Source: Linyphia triangularis (lineage: Eukaryota > Arthropoda > Arachnida > Araneae > Linyphiidae). From it: a DNA stretch of 64,000 nt. Positions 49,317 to 61,210 of this stretch are shown piece after piece. The stretch's first letter is position 1; each line of letters starts with the position of its first letter. Below the pieces are notes generated by a model that saw only the letters and a program-made list of their open reading frames with translations, was not told the origin of the DNA and ran no database searches. The position numbers were made by a program, and so were the translations under genes. The DNA lies in contig OZ021721.1 in the NCBI GenBank assembly GCA_963978545.1, positions 40,349,348 through 40,413,347 of the forward strand. Direction: 5' to 3'.

Positions 49317-50210
49317 TTGGACTTTGCAGGTCCATTCTACACTAAATGTGCACATAAGCGAAGTGTGACTAAGTTCAAATCTTACATATGCGTGTTCATT
49401 TGTACTGTAACAAAGGGAGTGCATCTTGAACTGGTGTCAGAGCTCTCAACGGCAGCATTCATCGCTGCACTGCGTAGATTCATATCTAGAAGGAGTTGCC
49501 TAAGTCGGATTGCGTCTGATAACGGCTCAAATTTTAAAGGTGCATCACGGTACCTTCGAGATCTATTTCTCTTGTGTAGGCAAGCTGATGTGCAGAATTT
49601 CTGTTCCGAGAAAGGAATTGAATGGGTCTTCATTCCTCCATATACTCCACATTTTGGAGGGTTGTGGGAGGCTACTGTGAAGAGTGCTAAGAGACTTATG
49701 GTTAAAACAGCGAGTTTTGCTCTACTGAATTTTGAGGAGTTTTGTACTCTTCTCTATCAGGTTGAAGCTTGCTTAAATAGCAGACCTCTAACAGAGATGT
49801 CTCATAATCCATCAGACTTAACAGCATTAACACTAGCTCACTTCCTTATGGGTGGTCCAGTTCTTGGTTTTCCTGAACCAGTTGAACAATCCAGATCTCT
49901 AGGTCTTTCGGAGAGATGGAGACTGATCCAGAGACTCCGCGATCAATTTTGGAGTAGATGGTCCACTGAGTATCTTCAATTATTACAACCTCGCTCTAAG
50001 TGGTGGACTAGTAAACCCAATTTGAAAAATGGAGACATGGTTAATGTTCAGAAAGAGAATACTCCTCCGTTGGAATGGCCACTGGGCAGGATTGTGAAAT
50101 TGTTTGCTGGTGCTGATTCAAGGGTGCGAGTAGTGACTGTTAACACTAACCAAGGACAGCTGAAGAGAAGCGTCAATAAGGTTTATATATTACCGGGTTT
50201 TGATACATAA
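49317..50210 (+). CDS. BEL/Pao integrase catalytic core and C-terminal domain
   Basis: This continues in the same reading frame as 45033-49292, separated only by the internal TAG; there is no natural ATG here, and the coordinate marks a TTG. Numbering from that codon: the first catalytic D at 2 (DFAGPF), the second at D68 (SDNGSNF), the glutamate at E118 (GLWEATVKS). That is a DD(49)E spacing, in line with the long spacing of BEL/Pao integrases. A DUF5641-type C-terminal domain follows (about 200-297: RWRLIQRLRDQFW, GDMV, WPLGRI, then YILPG), ending in TAA at 50208. Without passing the TAG this half would not be made as part of the polyprotein. Confidence 0.9.
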   Translation: MDFAGPFYTKCAHKRSVTKFKSYICVFICTVTKGVHLELVSELSTAAFIAALRRFISRRSCLSRIASDNGSNFKGASRYLRDLFLLCRQADVQNFCSEKGIEWVFIPPYTPHFGGLWEATVKSAKRLMVKTASFALLNFEEFCTLLYQVEACLNSRPLTEMSHNPSDLTALTLAHFLMGGPVLGFPEPVEQSRSLGLSERWRLIQRLRDQFWSRWSTEYLQLLQPRSKWWTSKPNLKNGDMVNVQKENTPPLEWPLGRIVKLFAGADSRVRVVTVNTNQGQLKRSVNKVYILPGFDT

Positions 50211-50296
50211 TGTTATATTGGTGGTGGAGCAGTTTGTTATATTTATTGTTCTTTTTAAATTAACTGTGTAAGTTTTAAAACCCCTTTTGGGCTTTC

Positions 50297-50307
50297 AAAG
50301 GGGGCGG
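50297..50307 (+). promoter_or_regulatory. Polypurine tract
   Basis: AAAGGGGGCGG lies two bases before the 3' LTR, the place where plus-strand DNA synthesis is primed in LTR elements. Confidence 0.85.
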
Positions 50308-50309
50308 CA

Positions 50310-50574
50310 TGTTTGATTCTTAGAAAAATGTTATTTTAACGTTATGTTTCTATTTAACTCACTAGGTGGCTCTACTGGTGTATTTTCTATTTTTATAAAG
50401 CTTCTAGTGCAGTCGAGACGGCAGATGTGTTTTTGTACCGAGTCGTAAACGTTGAAGAATAAAGTAAAGTGTTTTGGTAACTTGTGGAGTTTCTTTTTTG
50501 TGCAAACATTAGCGTTTTGAAAGCAACCGTATTGTGTGAGTTTGTGAGATACAGTCCGCTTAGGAAAACCAACA
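50310..50574 (+). mobile_element. 3' LTR of the BEL/Pao element
   Basis: 265 bp, one substitution from the 5' LTR. AATAAA at 50458-50463 should direct polyadenylation of the element transcript. Confidence 0.95.
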
Positions 50575-50579
50575 ATAAT
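50575..50579 (+). repeat. Target site duplication, right copy (ATAAT)
   Basis: Identical to 44389-44393. Confidence 0.95.
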
Positions 50580-50671
50580 GTCATTCCAGAAAAATTCATA
50601 AAATTATAGTTTAAAGTTTTTAAGAAATCAGTGAATTTATGAATGTAAAAATAATTTTGGACATGAGTGTA
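50580..50671 (+). mobile_element. 3' end of the Tc1-like element split by BEL/Pao
   Basis: The sequence after the BEL/Pao element ends in AATTTTGGACATGAGTGTA. Tc1-type ends commonly read (TACA..CATGTCCAAAA) in this form, so the 3' terminus is probably at about 50669-50671. With 43280-44388 it makes one element cut by the younger insertion. Confidence 0.55.
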
Positions 50672-50674
50672 CTT

Positions 50675-53600
50675 CAAATGAGTTACTCAAACAGTAGAAA
50701 AAATATCAAAAACTCTCATAAAAAATTAAATTAACAACAAGAATCTATATAGAAAACTATTTAAAGGAATCACTTACTGTTTTAAATCAATAACTTCCCC
50801 GTTTTAAAGGGAAACATGTCTTCGTGCAGTTCATCAATCTTCCTTGCAAGAAAAAAAGAACAACTTGCACAGTAATAAATTGGAAATTGCATATAGATGT
50901 CTCCGAACACTATGTTGCAAAACGCAATGAAGAAGTACAATCGATGCATTTTGGTGCTTAAAAACGCCAAATTTCGTTCACCACTGTAGTTGCATACTAC
51001 AAGAAAGAATACTCAGTTGCAGAATCATAAAGAATCCTTCAGTGATGTATCTAACACATTTCTGTACCCACACAGTTCACTTTATCATCCAGTAATGATA
51101 ATGCCATTAAGAAAACTTAATTAAGTGGTCAGCGTTCATTCTTTAAAAAAGGTCTATTCTGTAACAATTTAAATTTTCCAATAAACAATCTTTTATTTAT
51201 CTATAAATCATTTAGTTTCATTCACAAAAAATAAACATTTTTGCCTAAGAAGGGCATTTAAGTTAATGAACTAACATTATTTTTAATAAGTTGATATTAA
51301 TCTCAATAGGGAAACTGTGTAAGAATTGTTGAATTCTTCAATAAACGTAGAATAGTATTTAAATACTTTAATGAAAATCTAATTAATAATAATGGATTTA
51401 TCATCTATAAAAATATAATTTTGGAGTATCTTAACTAGTTGCATATAAGTTACTACTTAACTAGTTTCACGACACAATATAGTTACTTCTTATTTTCTAT
51501 ACTTAATTCATAATTTTTTGTATACAGATCAGGTAAATATTTTTTCTTTCGCATATTTCATTTATATAATGTAAAATTTAATTTTGAATTAAAGAATAAA
51601 TAAAATATAAGATAATTTGATTTCTTAATAGTAATCCAAAGATGACACCCGATTTGAATTTTCTTGTTATTGTTACATAAAATATTCCACATAAAGTATG
51701 TTACTATAAAAACACAGCTCTAAATATAGTAAAATATTATTCTAGATTTTCTGCCCTTAAATATATTCCTCCTTGCTTCAGGATTCTTGAAATAATGCTA
51801 AATTTTTTGCTTGCAACCCTACTGGGAGTTTGAAAGGGTAAAAACTTCTGAATTTTTTTTCTAAGTATTTACTTTTCCATGTAATTTTACTGAATTGTAC
51901 ATGTATGTGTTTTGAACCTTATAGATTTTCTATACGACTGTTAACATTTAAAAGGATTAAACGTTTTCAATACAGATACAGAAAATAAGTTAAAATCTTC
52001 AAAGTATAAATTCGTCTAACACTTACCACTATACCATTCAATGTATCAATACTAAATAAAGCATTTGTATGATTTATTAACTAAATAATAAAAAGAGAGA
52101 GTTATAAGTGCAAAACAATGCTCTAATCATTACAAAAAAAAATATTTTTCTATCGCTATTAAAAAGTGAATTAAATTGGCTTACAGAAGGTATTGTAAGG
52201 ATATTACGAATTAGTTCTGCAACTTAATCATCAGAAATAGCGATCTTTGCAAGTGAAATCATTAATTCCAGAAAAAATAACTGAAGAACCTATTTTTAAT
52301 TTGTATATTGCTTTTACCTACCAAATAGTGTATTTTAAATACAATCATTTCAGTAGGTTTTGTAGCAAGAAAAGGTTAAAAATATTGCAGAATTTGAAAA
52401 TTTTGATAGTTTAACTTAATTTTTAGAAGTTTTTTTACTAAAACTAAAAATTATACCTATATATTTTTCTATGGTAATTCCAACGATACTTTTTTAGTCT
52501 CTCAGTCTTTTTTTTTTTTTTTTTTTTTTTTTGGCATTTTTTCTAAGACTTAATGCCGTACTCTTTTCGAAAACACCTAAAACTTATAACAATTTCTCCA
52601 TAGGGCATCATCAACTTCCTTTTGAAAATAGCTATATGACTGCCAAATTGACCATTCTGTTTTCTACTTTCAGATATCCTCTTTACCCAGACCCCAATTT
52701 TAAACGTTTCTGAAAAAGTTTTGCTTGTTGAAAATATTCATACATTTTAAATTAAAAAATATAACGATTTCAATGTTTTCCAATAACTATGTATGGTATG
52801 CAATTACATTTTCAATAAAACATCAGGGAATACTTCGAATTTCTCACAAAAACATGTGATCGAAAACACTAACGTCTCCGAAACTATGAATAACTCTAAG
52901 AGAAAATCTTCTAGATACAAAGGTGAGGAATTTTTATCTTTCACGGGACAGCTACAAGTAAAAGAAAAAGTTTAGATATTCATTCATAGCACTTCTTTGC
53001 ATTTCTACAGAAAATAAACCGAATTTGTGTGTGGTAAAGGCATTCATTCCTTAGCTTATAGTGGAGGAAAAAGTATTCCTGATCCATGAAAGAAGGCAAC
53101 GAAAAGCGCAGCAAGTGAATGCATACCAATCAATTGAAGAATGTTTTCGATCGCAGTTTTTTCTCTCCCTTTTGGTCATTTGGAGAGAAATTCGGTATTT
53201 TTAAGGAATCGGATCATTTTAAGTTATCCGTTTGTTTGAAATGGGATCGTTTTTCATGCAGGATTGGATGAAATGGCACTTTCTATTCACAATAGAAGAA
53301 AAATATCACAATTTCGTTTTCACAAAGAACTGAACGAAAAATGGATAGTCAAGATTTGATAGGTGGAATTTTATTGAATTCTAGAAGTATCCGTAAAACA
53401 TTTGTTTTGAAGATTTTGTGCGAGTTCAAAATTCGTAACCTAGCATATTAATTAGAGATTCGGTTTCCATTTCCCAATAAACTGATGCCTTGGAAAAAGA
53501 ATCTACTTATAGATATATAACCATAACTCAAAAATCGCAAATGTGTTATTTCTGTACAATTATCACAATTTAGGTTATTTTGCTGCAATATTTATGCATG

Positions 53601-54178
53601 ATTGCATGTTATCAAGAACAAACTTTGAATAACTAGTTTATTTTTTAGATTGAATATTGAAAATAGAGAAGTGTACATAATCGTGTCTACAAACTCAGCA
53701 ATTTACGATACAATCTACGCAGGGATTGAAATTCTTTGTTGCTTTCTTAGAACTATGAAAAGAGATTAGACCAATTTAATAAACTTCATTGTAGGTTAAC
53801 TAAGCTTTTTAATTTTTGGAAAGGTTATTGAATTTTTGGATACCTGAAAGAAAGATACTGAAAAATGTAGTTTTTTCTCTCAATTTAAGTACTCTTAATG
53901 TTTCTTTGTAGTGATATAACGTCAAATCGATTTTTTCTAATATAAATTTTCATCATAATTTTAATATTTTATAAATTTTTTTCGTAAACACCATCGGTGC
54001 TATAACAGTGAACAGTTTATGTTCCTAATATATACTATTCCGTATTAGGAATCCGTACTATTCTGCCTTATTTTACTTTGCTTTCCAGATATAAAGCATG
54101 CCAAGTAACATATTTATTTGATTTTTCGCCTTCTCCAGATGTTTGCTTCAAAAAACGAGTTAGATTACTTTTCAGGGT
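50675..54178. other. AT-rich intergenic DNA
   Basis: Short frames at 52531-52713 and 52793-52975 are chance-like. A slightly less AT-rich patch is at 53040-53290. A T run lies at 52508-52532. No gene is supported. Confidence 0.45.
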
Positions 54179-54190
54179 TTTTTTTTTTTT

Positions 54191-54238
<48 letters not shown>

Positions 54239-54243
54239 TATTG
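54179..54243. repeat. T run followed by (TTA)n microsatellite
   Basis: About 24 T and then about 13 TTA units. The frames with poly-Phe/Leu/Tyr or poly-Asn here are artefacts of this repeat. Confidence 0.95.
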
Positions 54244-54429
54244 TTACTTCTATTTTCATCAGTTCTTTCTTATCTCTCCTATGCTAGGTATGTTGTTTGT
54301 TACTATGATAGAGAGTTACAAAATTTTATGCCTTTCTGATAGTATATTCTAATTATTAGATACATTCCTAGACAATACTTTAGTTAGTTTTCGTAAACAT
54401 TTCATCCGTTTCTAAATATAAAAAAACCC

Positions 54430-54625
54430 TTTCAGTTTGGTTGGTTTGTACGATATACGACCTATTTTTATGCACATTGACCGCTAAACAGGCCGGGACC
54501 TACAGCTTAACGTGTATTCCGAACCACTACGAACATCCATGCCAAACCCGGGATTCGAACAAGGCACCTTTGGAATGCGTGGCCAGAGCACTAACCACAC
54601 ATCTGTCAGATGGGCTAACTTTCAA
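54430..54625 (-). mobile_element. tRNA-derived SINE
   Basis: Read on the minus strand, the head has an A-box-like TGGTTAGTGCTCTGG, then about 30 bases later a B-box-like TTGTTCGAATCCCGG, as in tRNA-derived SINE promoters for RNA polymerase III. The tail GGTCCCGGCCTGTTTAGCGG..AAATAGGTCGTA is shared with the fragment at 10125-10215. The head is not a functional tRNA gene: acceptor pairing is not evident. Confidence 0.75.
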
Positions 54626-54879
54626 TTTGAAAATTTATATCAACTGAATTTATGTTTCAAAGTATTTATAGAAATTAGTTCAATTACAGACACATTTAAG
54701 TTACTCATAATAACATTTGTATATTATATTATGTAAATATATTGCAAATGTAAGCGAAAAATCAATTTATAACTTTAACAGGATTTGACATATGCCTCAT
54801 AGCATAAAATTACATTTAGATATTAATTGAAAATAATTTTAAGATAAATTAGAAATGTAAGCTTTGACCCAGCCTAGCA

Positions 54880-55510
54880 ACCCCAATTAGGACATGAAAA
54901 CTTCGCAGCAACATTCAAGAAAGCTTTTAGGATCTAGTAGAATGCCACGAGGAGAAATTTAATCTTCTTAGAAAGAGAAGGAGTATATTTGAGATGCTGA
55001 TAAATTCGTCTTGAAAGGATTTGCAAGTTCTCTGTAGCTGAGCCTCGTTTTCATATCCCAAATTTCATGGCCTCGAACGGAAAATGACATCATATTCGGG
55101 AGATTAAACGTTACCTGGCAACTAATACCCAAAGGCTCTCGTTCGGTATTTGGATTTAAGTTCATGATTAAAAGCTCACCTCTTTCCCCATTTGAGAAAT
55201 CATGCTTAATTTCTATCCACGGAAGAAGGTTACAACCTGGCCTTAAGCTGCGTTTACATCGATGCTGTAATGCAGCGGGGTCTGCAGCGGTCAATCTTTG
55301 AGCTAGATTAGTTGGGAGATGTTTGCAAACTCCCATTTGGAAAGAGCTGGGAACGTGACCGCCGGGATCTCATTTGTCGTTTCTTTCCACAACCAATAGA
55401 AATAGATTGGGGAGGCTTCGTTTCTTTATATTTATTTCCGAGTTCGTAATTAAAGGTAATACGCTGGTAAATGTTGGCAGATGTCACGTGTCGTCTTTTT
55501 ATTTCTTGCA
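54880..55510. other. Less AT-rich island with a 122-codon minus-strand frame
   Basis: 54968-55336 (minus) encodes a mixed-composition frame (GISCQVTFNLPNMM, RGHEIWDMKTRLSYRELAN) unlike the low-complexity chance frames nearby. Donor-like GAG/GTGAGC and CAG/GTAACG sit inside it on the same strand. A CTGCAGC-rich patch is at 55258-55295. I recognise no family. It may be part of an exon, a 5' region or an old repeat; strand and limits are undecided. Confidence 0.25.
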
Positions 55511-55511
55511 G

Positions 55512-55593
55512 CTTATTTTGGTTTTGGCGGTTCATACAGAGAAGATTGAACATCAAACAGGATTTCCGAAAAGAAATAGAGTGCACTTAAAAG
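55512..55593 (+). CDS. Candidate exon, hydrophobic start, unassigned
   Basis: It is preceded by a strong acceptor (CTTTTTATTTCTTGCAG) and followed by GTTAGA, a weak donor. Only the phase-0 reading is usable: LILVLAVHTEKIEHQTGF, then a basic PKRNR segment. It ends one base into a codon, and if not spliced there it stops two codons later (GGT TAG). Entry phase and exit phase are the same as for the exon at 61159, so it could be an alternative upstream exon of that gene or the last exon of another. No start codon is identified. Confidence 0.3.
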
Positions 55594-55693
55594 GTTAGAT
55601 TAGTCTAAGTACGATACACAAGATTTTATATTGACACTTAACAAGAAATTGTCTGATTTATTTTGGAGAAATAGTTTGTGTTGCTCATATATA

Positions 55694-56067
55694 CAGAGTG
55701 CTCCAAACGTAACAGTACTCTTGAAGAATTATTAATTCACGAACATTTAGCAGCAGGAAGATGTGATTTTCACAGAAATTCTCAGGAAAAGATTGAATTT
55801 TTTCTATTAAAGCAAAAATAGTTCATATATTTATCAGTAGATGGTACTTCAACTTCATATCTTAATAATTATCTTTCATAATCCCCTCACTGAAATAACA
55901 TTGGACAATGGCTCACAGATAACAGTAGCACGATCTATTGATAAAAATATAATTACTTTTACTTTGTTTGGAAAAGTCTTTTTTTCCTGAGTATTTCTGT
56001 GAAAACCGCATATTCTCACTCTCTAATGCTCGTGAATTATTGATTTTTTAAAAGTGTCCTCTTTTAT
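55694..56067. mobile_element. Foldback element (MITE-like)
   Basis: It starts CAGAGTGCTCC after TA. AATTATTAATTCACGA (about 55726) pairs with TCGTGAATTATTGATT (about 56030). TTTTCACAGAAATTCTCAGGAAAA (55773) pairs with TTTTCCTGAGTATTTCTGTGAAAA (55982). The arms run to a centre near 55880. Non-coding. Confidence 0.75.
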
Positions 56068-59000
56068 ACATAATTTCTCAATAGATCAAAACATGCGAAC
56101 TAACATTAAAAGATACATTGTATTAATTTTGGTGAAACACCAACATACCATAATATCTTGAAACTCAGTAAAAAAAACTTATTAATAACTCTCAGAAATT
56201 CGGAAATTATCTAGAAAACTAAATATTTAAAATTTGCCGAAGAAACGAAAAAGATTTTTCTTTTCAATTAGAGTAAAATATCCCATTGAGAAAACTTCTC
56301 AAACCTAAATATTAATAGAAAACAAAAAATTTATCCTACATAAAAATCTTCAAAAACTTCATATTGTCATTGTTCTTAACACCCCATTCTCGCATTCAAA
56401 ACTTTGAAGAGCAACTAATGTTCGAAAACATTGAAAATGAAAGGTAATAAGTTTTTTTTAAACGAAAAGGTACATTTTCTTAGAAACATGCAAGTACAGT
56501 AAACCTGAAAAATAAGTTGTAAGAAATGACCCTTCAAAACCAGATGTTTCCATCGCTTCCTGTTGTGAGATAAGAAAAAATATATTGTTCTGCATAAAGG
56601 AAATATCAGTCTTTCATATGAAGTTGTTTACCAGAAAGAGGCTTATTGACAATTTTGAATTTTAGATAAGTTGTTCTGAAAAAGAATCAAAATTTTACTC
56701 TACTAGATTCCTAAACCTTTTGAAATTGGTTAACAAAGAAATGTAACTGTCATTCTTTAAAAAATTGCTCTATTTGAAACTTTGCTCCTGTTTATTACAA
56801 AAATAGACAAGAAAGAATTTTAAAAAAAATAGCTAGTGTTACTTTAAATTTGAATGAGTATGCAGTAGATAAAATGAAAATTTAAATTTTTTTGTCAGTC
56901 GAATGTGTGCCTATTAATATTTATAGAGCTGGATTTTTCTTTAAAAGTAAATTGTAGCAGTCCAGTCTGTTCTTTTTTTTTTTTTTTTTTTTTCCAAAAT
57001 TTATTAAACAGGCGTTAGTAAAAGTTCCATATTTTTTTATTTTTTTTATTTGTACTGATATTAAAGTGTAAATGCAGGACAAAATTAAACTGTCTATCTG
57101 AATAATATACACAAACAAACGTATAATATTATATGAAGAAAAATCTCTTAGCTAGCCTACAATTTTCTTATGAAAATTATATTTGATTAATAATTCTCAA
57201 AAATGCTTCCTCAACCTAATTTTTAAACAATTTATAAAATATCAAAGTAATCGGTCAATTAATATTTAAATGCAAAGCCATTTGTAAATCTAAAAAGTTT
57301 GCCAATAAAAACTAGTTAACAAAAATGACTGTTAAATATTTTCAAAGTAATTTGTCTTCGTTATTTGTACATTAACAAATAGTCTTTTCAGCACTTATCA
57401 GTTTAGTTAATATTTTTAATTAGGAAATTTTTAGCAAAATAAAATTTTATTATTATTTATTTCTATAAAAATTACATTTCCAAATAAACTTATCAATATT
57501 CCAATTTTTCCTGTTTAGAAAACTTTTATTTTAATATTTTGCAAACACATTTTTAGGATTCAATCAACATTTTTAAATCATAGAAAAAATATAGTGATAT
57601 AAACTCACGAATACGAATCTTTGAAAATTTTAAACTTTTCTGAGAACTAAAAAAGGTTTCCAAATCGTTTCTTACTAAAAAGAAAGAGATTATATACATT
57701 CAGATAACATTGTAATTATATCCTTAGGATCTAGTACAAGAATTAAATCGAATCCAAACAGGAAAATGTGTCACACCACAATAATATTTCCATAAGAGAA
57801 CCTATTAATGACATCTTTAGATGAGATTTTGTTTTTACTACCGGAACAGTTATTCTCAGATTTGTTTTTTAAGATCTCCAATTTTTCTCTATTGTCATCA
57901 AAACTCTCTAGCTTCATTTAAAGTCGATATATTGGGATTTGGTAAGAATTGTGTATGACCTCCAGATTAAATAAAAGGAATTTTCTGTGAAATGAAATTC
58001 GATTTCTAATTTTATATGGGTACAAAAGTTATTTTCTATAATTTATTAATCTTTGATGATGTTTGTAGTTTTACATCATGAAATTGGAAAATGACGTGAG
58101 ATACTCCCTGAATAGAAATTGAAAACTATTGGAATTAAAATTTTCAAGGTAAACATTTGACTTTTTGATTCAGTAATTAAATGTCGTTTAGCCCATTTAT
58201 AATCGATTCAACCATGATATAAAAGAGACAACGTCTCAAATCATTTAATACAATTTTATATACCACTTGCTTGAAAAAGAAAAAAAAGTTAAATTAACTG
58301 AGTAATTTTAATATTATATTATTTTATAATAGCAAATTATATTATTTTATTTTTTCAATATATATTATCTTAAAATAAGAGGCGGATAAAATTACGTTAC
58401 TATATTTATATACTGTCCCTAGTTCAACCAAGATAAAAAGTGAAGCTAAATAGCGTTTTATAATAGACTCGAATGAAATTTTCAAAATATATTTGGTTAA
58501 AAACTTATTTTGAAAATTATTTTGTAAATTTTATACTACATGTGTAGCAAATTTCTTTCAAATAGACCATACAGTACTCACATAATTCATACTGGGTGAT
58601 CAGATATTAATAAGACAAACTTTCTTTCCTCATTTTTATGGTATGAAATATTAAAACTTCTTTTGCAAATTATTTGTTAAATTTTATATTACATGTGTAA
58701 TAAATTCCTTTCAAATAGACCAAACAGTATTCACATAATTCATACCGGGTGATCAGAAATTAATAAGACAAATTTTCTTTCTTCATTTTTATGATATGAA
58801 ATATTAAAATAAAATCTTCTTAAAATATTCTACAATTCTGAATATATAAGCATGGCTATTATTAAAAAAAATATTTTGCATTTCTATAATAAATATATAG
58901 TTGTAATCTAATTAAACCTAAAAAAATATCAATTTAAAATTCTTTTCATTTTAAGATGCGCAGTCTGCTTTAACTAAATAATGTTTTGAATGATACACCC

Positions 59001-61155
59001 ATTGTATTTGTTAATTCTAGAATTTTTTAGCGTTTTTTCGTAAAAACATGTTTCTTGAAAAATCACATACATTTGAGCAATACTCAACTTTTTTAATTTA
59101 TTATATAGTATCGAACAATTAATATTACAGTTCAGTTATTTCGCACAAAATTGCAACTATCAATAAGTTTATATGCTTTCAAAATAACTCGTATGAATAC
59201 TTTTTAGTTAAAACATTTCTATAATAAATATCTTCTAAATGGCAAATTTACTTTTTTTTTTTTTTTTAAATAAAGAAACTGCTAATATCTAATCTCGCAC
59301 TAGAAAAATCTTGCATTTTACATCAAAAGTATTTCTCTGACAGAGTGTTTCATCAACAAAGTTAAAATTTTAATATTTAAAAAGAATTATCATTCTGATA
59401 CTTCTGCATATAAATCATTATTCATTATTAAAAATGCAGCAAAAGAAAGAGTCAATAAATACCTATTTATTTTCATAGTATAGAAGGAAAAACAATTTAA
59501 TTGAATATACCCAAGAGGGAATGAACACATTTCGAATTATAGAAATTTGATTACTTGAGAAATAAACCATTCATATACAGTATAAGATGATTTTAGTTAA
59601 ATTAGTTCAAAATGTGTTTATTTGTCATTTCACTTTTATAAAAATTTAGACATGCTATTTATATACACTTATGAATCTTTTGAAGCTCTACTAGTCATTT
59701 TCGGTGCAAACTCAAATGTATGCCAAAATTCAGCAAACTCACAGACATTTTAAGTACTTTTTTATAATTTTGTTATATTTATTTCATACACAAATTTATG
59801 GGAAGAGCAAATTAAATATCTTTTAGAATGCTTCTTAGAACTCACACTTTTGATTCAATTTTCTCTTTTGACTCAAAACGTCAAAAATTTAGTCTTACTA
59901 CTAGTTTCATATTTGAGATTGGGTTTCAAAACAAAAAGAATGCCTAAAAATAATTCATTTAAACATACTTAAAATACACTCACCATAATTACTAAACACA
60001 TGTCAGTGATTCTTGCTTGTAAATTTCTTCATTAAAATAGAATTTAATCGTCTTTATTATTTTTCAGTACATTTTATTGCTTCGTCTGAATTCATTACCC
60101 CTAAGTCTTGGATAAAAATTTATGAAATTAACAAACATCTAAAAAGGTAACTACAAAGAAACATCTAAAATGTACTATGATAAAAATGCAGTGACAATTA
60201 TAATAAAGTAGAAAACAAGAGTTACTTCCTAATTAATGAGTTTAACATCATATTTTAAGGACTTGAAAACTTGGCAAACAACTTCGGCAACAAAAGCTAT
60301 TTTAAAGGGAATTGATATTGTTTAAAGCTGGTGCAATATATACGCAAATGTGTTACATGCCTATGCTTTTATTGATTTTGAATGCAGTTTCTAAAGATTG
60401 TTTTTATCTATAGCCTGCTTACTATTGCATAAAAAATTCGAGTATTGAATAAGACATAAAATCAAAATGCCCACATCTTGTAATTCATTTGCAAATGTTC
60501 AAATTGATAAGGTATCCTATAACTTTTATTGTTTTTTCTACAGGCTATAATTTTATTCCGCGTCAAATTTGATTCTAAAATCCTGCTAAAGCTATTGAAT
60601 TTAATAAAAATTGTGTACTTTATATAAAGTTTTTTGTCTTCTATTTTTATTAAAAAAGATTTTAGTAACTTTTGTAAAGCTTTTATAGATGAGAGTTTGT
60701 AAATAGAATCACAAAATTGGTAAATCTGGAATAATTTGTTTTAGGTTAAACCATAACAATATAAATACAGAACATGGCATCAAATTAAGCTTCATACTCC
60801 TGAAATTATATTGTTTTCAATCATGATAAACATAATGAAAGTAACTATAGATATGCGTTTCGATTTTTTAAAAAATGAAAGTTATGAAACTTTGGTATTT
60901 CGACGATTTTTCGGATGCTAAATCCATAGATGGATTGGGTTGCTAGTAAGCTTTTTAAAGTTGGATTCAGTTAAAATATGTGGATTTCTTCTTATGAGAA
61001 AAATCTATATTTATTTATTAATACCTTCTATGAATTACAGTGACTGTAATTTTCTTTTTTATTCAATCAATTAGAAAAATATATTTATCCAGCATTCTTA
61101 TTTTTTTTATTACTGTACAAGAAATTAAACAAATTTGATGGACCTACTATTGTTA
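56068..61155. other. AT-rich intergenic DNA or intron
   Basis: No coding frame of note. It would be intron if the exon at 55512 belongs to the gene ending at 61943. T runs occur at 56971-56993 and 59251-59268. The tandem repeat at 58514-58815 is listed separately. Confidence 0.45.
58514..58815 (+). repeat. 153-bp tandem duplication
   Basis: AATTTTATACTACATGTGTA at about 58527 recurs as AATTTTATATTACATGTGTA at about 58680. Following blocks TTTCAAATAGACCA, CACATAATTCATAC.GGGTGATCAGA and ATTAATAAGACAAA repeat in order. Identity is high, about nine in ten by eye. Confidence 0.9.
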
Positions 61156-61158
61156 CAG

Positions 61159-61210
61159 ATTACAATTTTGACGTGCATAAAAAGTGGTGAGATAAATTTT
61201 ACTACGAAAG
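61159..61210 (+). CDS. Small spliced gene, candidate exon 1 of those seen
   Basis: Acceptor TATTGTTACAG/ATT and a good donor AAAG/GTAAGAA bound 52 bases. Only phase 0 is open: ITILTCIKSGEINFTTK, then one base G. The hydrophobic start suits the end of a signal peptide whose beginning lies in an earlier exon, not identified. The extra G plus CT from the exon at 61654 makes an alanine codon, keeping the frame. The product family is not recognised. Confidence 0.5.

Larger units (their letters stand above)
44394..50574 (+). mobile_element. Nearly intact BEL/Pao LTR retrotransposon
   Basis: The element is 6181 bp with 265-bp LTRs (TG...CA) at 44394-44658 and 50310-50574, a 5-bp duplication on both sides, a primer-binding-site candidate, a polypurine tract and one long gag-pol frame. 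Domain order is gag-like, zinc knuckles, protease, reverse transcriptase, RNase H, integrase, which is the BEL/Pao order. There is no envelope-like frame. The LTRs differ at one site only (T at 44560, G at 50476), so insertion was recent compared with everything else here. The only coding defect I see is a TAG at 49290-49292. Confidence 0.95.

Noticed and set aside
54068..54339. Frames with poly-Asn, poly-Leu and poly-Tyr
   Set aside because: Direct products of the (TTA)n and T-run microsatellite on both strands.
54540..54610. Possible tRNA gene on the minus strand
   Set aside because: A- and B-box-like motifs are present, but acceptor and anticodon stems do not form convincingly. A SINE head fits better.
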